Positions 58,653-64,000 of a stretch of DNA of 64,000 nt are shown here, one piece after another. The DNA lies in assembly GCA_030848705.1 (NCBI GenBank), contig CM061243.1, positions 116,026,674 through 116,090,673 on the forward strand, in the 5' to 3' direction. Position numbers and translations under genes: made by a program. The notes below the pieces were generated by a model, which had not been told where the DNA came from, searched no databases, and saw nothing but the letters and a program-made list of their open reading frames with translations. The stretch comes from Heracleum sosnowskyi (Eukaryota > Streptophyta > Magnoliopsida > Apiales > Apiaceae). The stretch's first letter is position 1. Every line of letters begins with the position of its first letter.

Positions 58653-58680
58653 TCAGACAACGGACGCGTCCGTTGTCTGA
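58653..58680. repeat. 28-bp perfect palindrome in the left arm of CACTA-D
   Basis: Half-site TCAGACAACGGACG is followed directly by its reverse complement, centred on CGCG. Two subterminal motifs thus face each other head to head. Confidence 0.95.
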
Positions 58681-59239
58681 TTCCCTACAGACAACGGTTT
58701 TGGTCTTAGAAAACGTTGTCTGAAACGCGTGAACAACAACGGTTGTTGTAGAAACCATTGTCTGACAAATAAATCAACAATTGTTTATTAACTAGAAAAT
58801 GTTGTTATTTTAATTTTCAGACAAGGCTTTATTTTCCAAAAGAGTGTTGTGTGATCTAAATATTTACGACGGTTTTAGTAGAACAACCCCATTGTCTTAA
58901 TAGTTTAACACAATGGTTTCCTTTCTAAAAACTGTTGTCTATTCTTGACTTGCACAATTGTTTTCTTTAAATACATATTGTCTGAAAGCTGTTAGGCAAT
59001 GGTTTAAAAAGACAAACATGTTGGAACATTAGCAGAACCACAACAGTTTTTGTTTCTAAAACACTTGTTTCTGATTTTGATAGACAACGGTATTGGACAA
59101 AAAACTGTTGTCTGAAGTGTTTACGACAATGGTTTACCTAGCTTAATAGACAATGGTTTCATAGAAAATTCAACACATTGCCTAGTACAATGCTTGACAA
59201 CAGTTTTCATTATAGTCCAATTACCTAAAATAACAAGAG

Positions 59240-59610
59240 ACAATGGTTTTATATAACAAAATTAAAAAACCAAACTGGCAATATAAAGAAACCAAACTGG
59301 CAATATAAAGAAGCCAAACTAAAACCAAAACAAACAGCCATTCCATTCCATCGTGTTCAATAAACCATTACAACCAACACATCCAACCAAGTAAAATTCA
59401 CGAACTAATTAAGTTAAATATGTTCAACAACATCAGATTTTCGGATGCACATACCCCAAAAGTAGAGACTGAAACCTGCACTTAAGTTAAATAGTTACGC
59501 CATTACATGTCCATAGCATATCAGTTAGTCGTTATATATACTGCGCAACTCCCAAAAATACATGTGCATCGGAAAATTTGCGGTGCGTGGTTACTAAATG
59601 TGCAAAGAAC
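59240..59610. other. CACTA-D sequence after the protease gene
   Basis: 3' untranslated region and spacer of the minus-strand gene. It has a short tandem copy, AAACTGGCAATATAAAGAA (about 59272 and 59291). No other gene. Confidence 0.6.
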
Positions 59611-62600
59611 CTAAGAAGTCTCATGCTTCATGAAGTACTTCGCCCACTCGATCCTGATTTCATTGAGATCATCGACTCCATAGGATAAGCTGCCCCTCCG
59701 TAGCCACTGAAAGATTAAACTATATTATCACCAGATTTCAACATAGAAAAGAAGAACACAAAAGATGACAAAATTAAAAAATTTATACCTTTGAAACAAA
59801 TTTGAGCTCCTTATCAAGACATATTTCCTTCATATATCGCATGATAAACAGACCACAGTCCTTGGTCCCGGATTGGAGAGGAACACCCTGAAAAATATTT
59901 ATATAAATATTAACTCATATATGAAGCAACAATTACAGATATATATCCATACATATATCCGAGAAACTAATATAAGAATAACGGGCGGCCAAGAAATAAT
60001 TATACCGCAAGATTCTCCCATATGATCTTCTTCTTCGCAATCTTCTTCCCAGCATCCTTGTAAAGATTAATGGCACTACAAAAAAAATATAAATTCGCAT
60101 TACGACATTTCTCATTAATATAAAGAACAGAAATAATACTATCACACTCACTTGTCAACCACTTCTGTCCATTCTTCGCCTGCAATTCGACGCTTCAATG
60201 GGTCCATGTGGTAGACTAATTGTGACTCGGGATTAACAGCGGTGAGCGCCCAATGGTTCCTACAATGACCCCGTCAGAAACATATATATTGTAAATTAGG
60301 TATAATATTATAAGTCAATTATTAGCACTTAAACATGTAATAAAATTATTTTTCTTTGGTAGTGAAGAAATGCATATTTGAAAGTAATACAAGTCCAAAA
60401 AATAATATTTGTTACGACTGAGATGCCCATTTTGATATTAATAACATAGACGGTGAAAATTAAATTAGAAATACAATTACTCACATATTATTATATGGCA
60501 AAAGAAAGAGCTGGCCTGGTTTGGCAGTCTTGAACCGTTCAGCAAGATTATGCGACCTCTCCCCTGCTGTACCACAATTTTTAGAGCCAGTGACAGCAGG
60601 ATCAACAAACGATATCATGTCGGTCATCTTGTGCTTCCTCAAATAAATATGCAGTAAACTATACATAAAAAAGTAAAGAATTAGGCCCTTTTACGATATA
60701 ACTTTGAAGTTGTCTATTTTTCCAAAAATCAATATTTGAGTTTACAAGTCAGAAAACTGGATAAATTCGCAAGTATAAGGTAAGATCCTAATTATTGAAA
60801 ATTTTAACAGAACTTAATAATACTTACTTGATGAAATAGCAAATGGTTGATCCTGATATTTCTCCTCCAAAGCATAGAGCATGCACGTCGGATAAGAACA
60901 TAACATTCTTCTTACCTGATCCAAAAGCATCTTCATGTAATTTAAAAGCCAACGTACGACCATCCTTTAATGTGTCACTTGCCCAGAGCCACAAACGCTT
61001 TAGTGACTGGTGGAATTCAGGACCCATCTTAGCGACCAACTCTGGTTTTGAGACACATTCAGCGACCTTTTTAAACTTCTTTTCAGTAAGTTTCTTCCCT
61101 CCCTGAAAAAAATTAGGAATGCAATTATGCATACTAGAATGAAAGAACAGAATATCCAACGGAATGTAAACTGAAAGTAAGTACTTAGTCTTTACTTCTA
61201 AAGACTTCTAATATTTAAAGCCAAGAAAAAATAATTGAAAAGGTTATATTCAAGTTAAGTAGTTAACCTTCAGATTTCCTTTCACTGGAGCAGTATTTGT
61301 CTTCACTTTCAAAATATTGCTTTTCGGCCATGCAATGTACGTTCCGACAGCTTGTTGCACAGTCAAGATTTCATCATTGATTGGATAAGGAATCGGTGCA
61401 TCTCCATTCATTACACGAGTAATCGAGACTCGTGCATTCTTCTTTCCAAGTGGCTTGCCATGAACAACATCGCTTTCCATATCAACTGTTGCATAAACAA
61501 CAACATTGCTCGAGCCAGCTATTGTCAACTCCCAATGATAATCACCCTCATCATTGTCAACAACTTCAACAGCCTCAGCATTTTTCCCCCCATCAAACTC
61601 CTCTTCATCATGGACATTTTCTTGAACATCAATCTTATCTTCCAAATCAATCTTGATCTCTTCCAGCTTATTCAGCTCTTCCACCACATCTTGAACCTCA
61701 TCAATGACTTTCTCCTCACCAACATCTTTCTTTTTATCAGCAGTAACTTGATCACCCACGAGTTCAAGTTTCTTCTTTACACCTTCAATATCCAAATCAT
61801 TAACTTGCCTCCCCTTGGAACAACTTGCCTGTTGTGATCCAATATTGGTGCTCCCATCAAACACAACATTTTTTGCATGTAAAGCGGCATTCATCTTTTC
61901 CATTTCTGCAGCCCAAAATGCATCGCGCTCTTTAATAATCTTGTCTTTTTCCTCTGCCATGTACTTCTGAATTCCCTCTTGGATCTTTTCCTCAATCGAC
62001 TTGCCTTTCCTTTTCTGTTTTGGAAGATCAAAATACACAGACTGCTTAACATGGCATCCCTGGCCACGTACTCGTCCTCGGTGCTCAGGGTTACCGAGCA
62101 CCTTGGTCAAGACATCCTCAGTGCCTTTCAGTGTCACTTCCCCAGCACTGACTCTCTTCTTCATCTCAGCCTAAAAAATGAATAAAACATATATTAAGTT
62201 AACTAACAATGCATATATTATGCTCATAAGGAAATTGAACCACAATAGAAATGAATAACATACAATATTCGTAGCAATAGTAGCAACATCATTTGACTTG
62301 AAATTCCCGTCTTTATCCTTCCGGGCAAGAACCCAAGTATCGGATCGATCTATTTCAAATTCAGGATCACCACCAGACTACATGTATGAACAGACAAGGG
62401 AATTAAATATCAAAACATAATCAAACATGTCATGGGAAAAATAATATAATGTATAAAGATCACTAACCAACTCCTGTTCCAGGTTGGCATAACCCTTCCG
62501 AGACAAGTAGTGATCGTACTCATACATACCCCTTCGCCTTTTCTGCTCGACATGTACCTCCTTCATAAAAACACAAAAGAAGTTATCAACAAAGATGTAC

Positions 62601-63105
62601 CACTAAATATATTTGGTTTTATGTAATCACGCTAAACAAATTGAAAATCTTACAAGGAAATCATTAGATAAACGGTTGGCAACAAACATGTCCCAGTGCG
62701 GCTTCTCAATGAATGAGTAGTCAGCTGGAGGACTTTCTAGCAACTCGGGCTGATCACGATATGCCAGGACATAATGGGTAGATAAACGGCTCTTAAACTC
62801 CCTCCATTTATGGTTGGCAGAATTAAGCACCACCTTCCTCGCTGTTGATGGTACATCAAATGCCATCTGGTACAAACATAAATCAATTAGTCAAGATTCA
62901 AGAATAAAAAATACACACAGTGAGATGGTATTTATTTTACCTGAACACAATCCCAAATCTTTTTTTTTCTTTCAGCCGGAACTTTTTTCCAAGAATCATA
63001 CCAAATCGGGGCCTTAGATCTCGCAAGAACCCCGATATAAGACTGCATCTTTGTGGCTGCCTTGCCGTACGGCTCCCCTTTTGCATTAAAATTCATGTAA
63101 GTCAT
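59611..63105 (-). CDS. En/Spm-type transposon protein fused to Ulp1-like (C48) protease, 11 exons
   Basis: Exons (high to low): 63105-62941, 62866-62654, 62560-62468, 62377-62264, 62170-61268, 61102-60828, 60658-60485, 60259-60152, 60075-60006, 59887-59789, 59706-59611. They sum to 2,310 nt (769 codons plus stop) with canonical GT...AG joints, matching phases, no stop and no frameshift. Residues 1-195: plant transposase Ptta/En/Spm-like (KVPAERKKKIWDCVQ, DTWVLARKDKDGNF). About 196-330: NPEHRGRVRGQG and a coiled coil; about 425-480: VHGKPLGKKNARVSI, resembling DUF8039. About 560-769: Ulp1/SENP-type cysteine protease, catalytic H648 (NHWALTAV), D665 (YHMDPL), Q710 and C716 (PLQSGTKDCGLF). Such proteases cut SUMO or related conjugates. 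The start at 63105 is the first in-frame ATG after an upstream stop; TTG at 63132 is possible but weaker. Confidence 0.85.
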
Positions 63106-63482
63106 GTATAAGCGAGACTGTACGCCATTCAAACTTCAGACAATGGTTTTGTAAACCGTTGTTAGAATCAGACAAGTGTTTATTCAAACTGTTGTGTGCC
63201 ATCCATTTAAGTAACAAAAAAAAAACACTTGTGTGTTTTTAACAACGGTTTATGAAACACTTGTCTGACATTTCTTCAGACAACGGTTTTATAATTCCGT
63301 TGTGTAAAGCCTCTGCTTTACTCCTTCTAATAGACAATGGTTTTAGAAACCGTTGTGGAAGTTCTTTCAGACAACAGACAGATTTTGCAAAAACAAAAAC
63401 CGTTGTGTGAAAATTTCAAACAATGCTTTTACTGCCGACCGTTGTCTGATAAGTGTTGTCTGTTTCAGTTTTTCTTGTAGTG

Positions 63483-63700
63483 TTGGTTGCTGGTGAACGG
63501 TCTCTTGTGGATTAGATCCATGAATGACCATCTGTAGGGGATTCGTCCCTTCAACCGAAATCGGGATTTCCGGTCCTTGAGTGTTGGTGGGGATTCGCCC
63601 CTTGTGTGCCAGTAGTCGGCGGTGGCTGATCAGCCTCAGAGGTGATAGGGCGATCATCGGGAGTTTGAGTATCCCGAGCTGTTCTTCGTGTGTTTACCAT
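63483..63700 (-). pseudogene. Tat-type gypsy gag, N-terminal end
   Basis: ATG at 63700 opens MVNTRRTARDTQTPDDRPIT, rich in Pro/Thr as usual for Tat gag. This frame ends near 63560; another takes over with PEIPISVEGTNPLQMVIHG and runs to HQQP at the CACTA-D junction. From there it continues in frame with the gag at 58555 (MSAPRSLQ). One small indel therefore lies in the N-terminal region. Confidence 0.75.
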
Positions 63701-63713
63701 GGTTGATGTTGTC

Positions 63714-63731
63714 TTCCCACAGACGGCGCCA
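63714..63731 (-). promoter_or_regulatory. gypsy primer binding site
   Basis: Minus strand TGGCGCCGTCTGTGGGAA, a common plant gypsy primer site, two bases from the LTR and 13 bases before the gag ATG. Confidence 0.85.
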
Positions 63732-63733
63732 AA

Positions 63734-64000
63734 TGTTGTGGATTAAAAAACGTACTTGTATAATTAATGTTAAGGTTTAATGAGCTTCGAGCTTTAATGG
63801 TTGCACTCGTGTTTCCGGACTAAATTGGTCCTTACAAGATGCCTACGTATCTCAAATCGTTATTGAGAATCAAGCCAAAGATGTAGTTCTGATTGTAGGA
63901 TCAGGGACCTTATATAGGCGTCTGGAGCCTAGTATTTATGGTATGTTTAGGAGTCTTAGCGAATAAGTCTCCTTTTCGATATTGGATAAACATTGTGTTG
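63734..64000 (-). repeat. 5' LTR of the gypsy element, partial
   Basis: Starts TGTTGTGGATT like the left LTR and matches it with about three differences in 267 bases, without the CACTA-C insertion. TATA box at 63908-63917. Confidence 0.95.

Larger units (their letters stand above)
58559..63482. mobile_element. CACTA-D transposon with an intact Ulp1-type protease gene
   Basis: Ends CACTACAAGAATAATTGAAT and, inverted, CACTACAAGAAAAACTGAAA, flanked by duplication TTG (58556-58558 and 63483-63485). Subterminal arrays of GACAACGG/CCGTTGTC lie at 58580-59240 and 63130-63470. It is 4,924 bp long. It carries one split gene and no TNP2-like (DDE) transposase, so it likely relies on a transposase elsewhere. 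It sits in gypsy gag, which reads on across the insertion site. Confidence 0.95.
45438..64000 (-). mobile_element. Tat-type Ty3/gypsy retrotransposon, runs off right edge
   Basis: Minus-strand element with 3' LTR from 45438, antisense gene at 50946-52785, pol, gag, primer site 63714-63731, and 5' LTR from 63734. The two LTR starts differ at about three of 267 comparable bases (about 99%). It is inserted in the copia 5' LTR; the left target bases are ACTCC. An extra antisense ORF between pol and the 3' LTR is a known trait of several Tat-lineage elements. It is broken by stops, frameshifts and two CACTA insertions. Confidence 0.92.

Noticed and set aside
61352..61837. Long plus-strand open frame within CACTA-D
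   Set aside because: It is antisense to exon 5 of the protease gene and exists because that exon is rich in Glu/Lys codons; no family resemblance.

Overview
The window is plant nuclear DNA made almost entirely of nested transposable elements. It has AT-rich spacers, split genes with GT...AG introns, Ty1/copia and Ty3/gypsy retrotransposons primed by plant-type sites, and CACTA DNA transposons. Fragments of an F-box gene, the Polycomb gene FIE, a TRICHOME BIREFRINGENCE-LIKE gene and an ARF-like GTPase gene point to a eudicot. The species cannot be read from the sequence; an asterid such as an Apiaceae is only a guess. No complete ordinary host gene was found.

Layout. 1-1433: end of a minus-strand copia element (gag plus 5' LTR) inserted into an F-box gene (remnant 1434-2102). 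2103-11222: spacer with a CACTA end (4048), a truncated Athila-type gypsy (4256-7231), a probable solo copia LTR (8029-8916) and a second Athila LTR fragment. 11223-19567: an old copia element flanked by TTGTG duplications, with a younger copia inside it (12382-17302, flanked by GTTGG). 19568-23117: AT-rich spacer with a (TA)n run and a non-autonomous CACTA-like element. 23118-45437: a large minus-strand copia resembling the SIRE/Maximus type, with an extra long 3' ORF. Its gag is split by CACTA-A (32819-36931, duplication TTA) and CACTA-B (37336-44214, TCA), and its 5' LTR is cut at 45437. 45438 to beyond 64000: a minus-strand Tat-type gypsy inserted in that LTR. It carries an antisense plus-strand gene, and itself contains CACTA-C (45528-49086, TAA) in its 3' LTR and CACTA-D (58559-63482, TTG) in its gag.

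Most notable content. CACTA-D encodes an apparently undamaged 11-exon, 769-codon gene joining a plant En/Spm-type transposon protein to a Ulp1-like (C48) cysteine protease with the His-Asp-Gln-Cys set intact. CACTA-A carries the C-terminal half of FIE with its introns. CACTA-B carries pieces of a TBL gene, an ARL-type GTPase gene and an unidentified membrane protein gene, next to eight TTCnnGAA palindromes within about 200 bp. The retrotransposons are all broken, many by stops explained by C-to-T changes. LTR divergence agrees with the nesting order. The retrotransposon genes once served their own replication (gag, protease, integrase, RT, RNase H). The CACTA elements are the later invaders and the carriers of host gene pieces.
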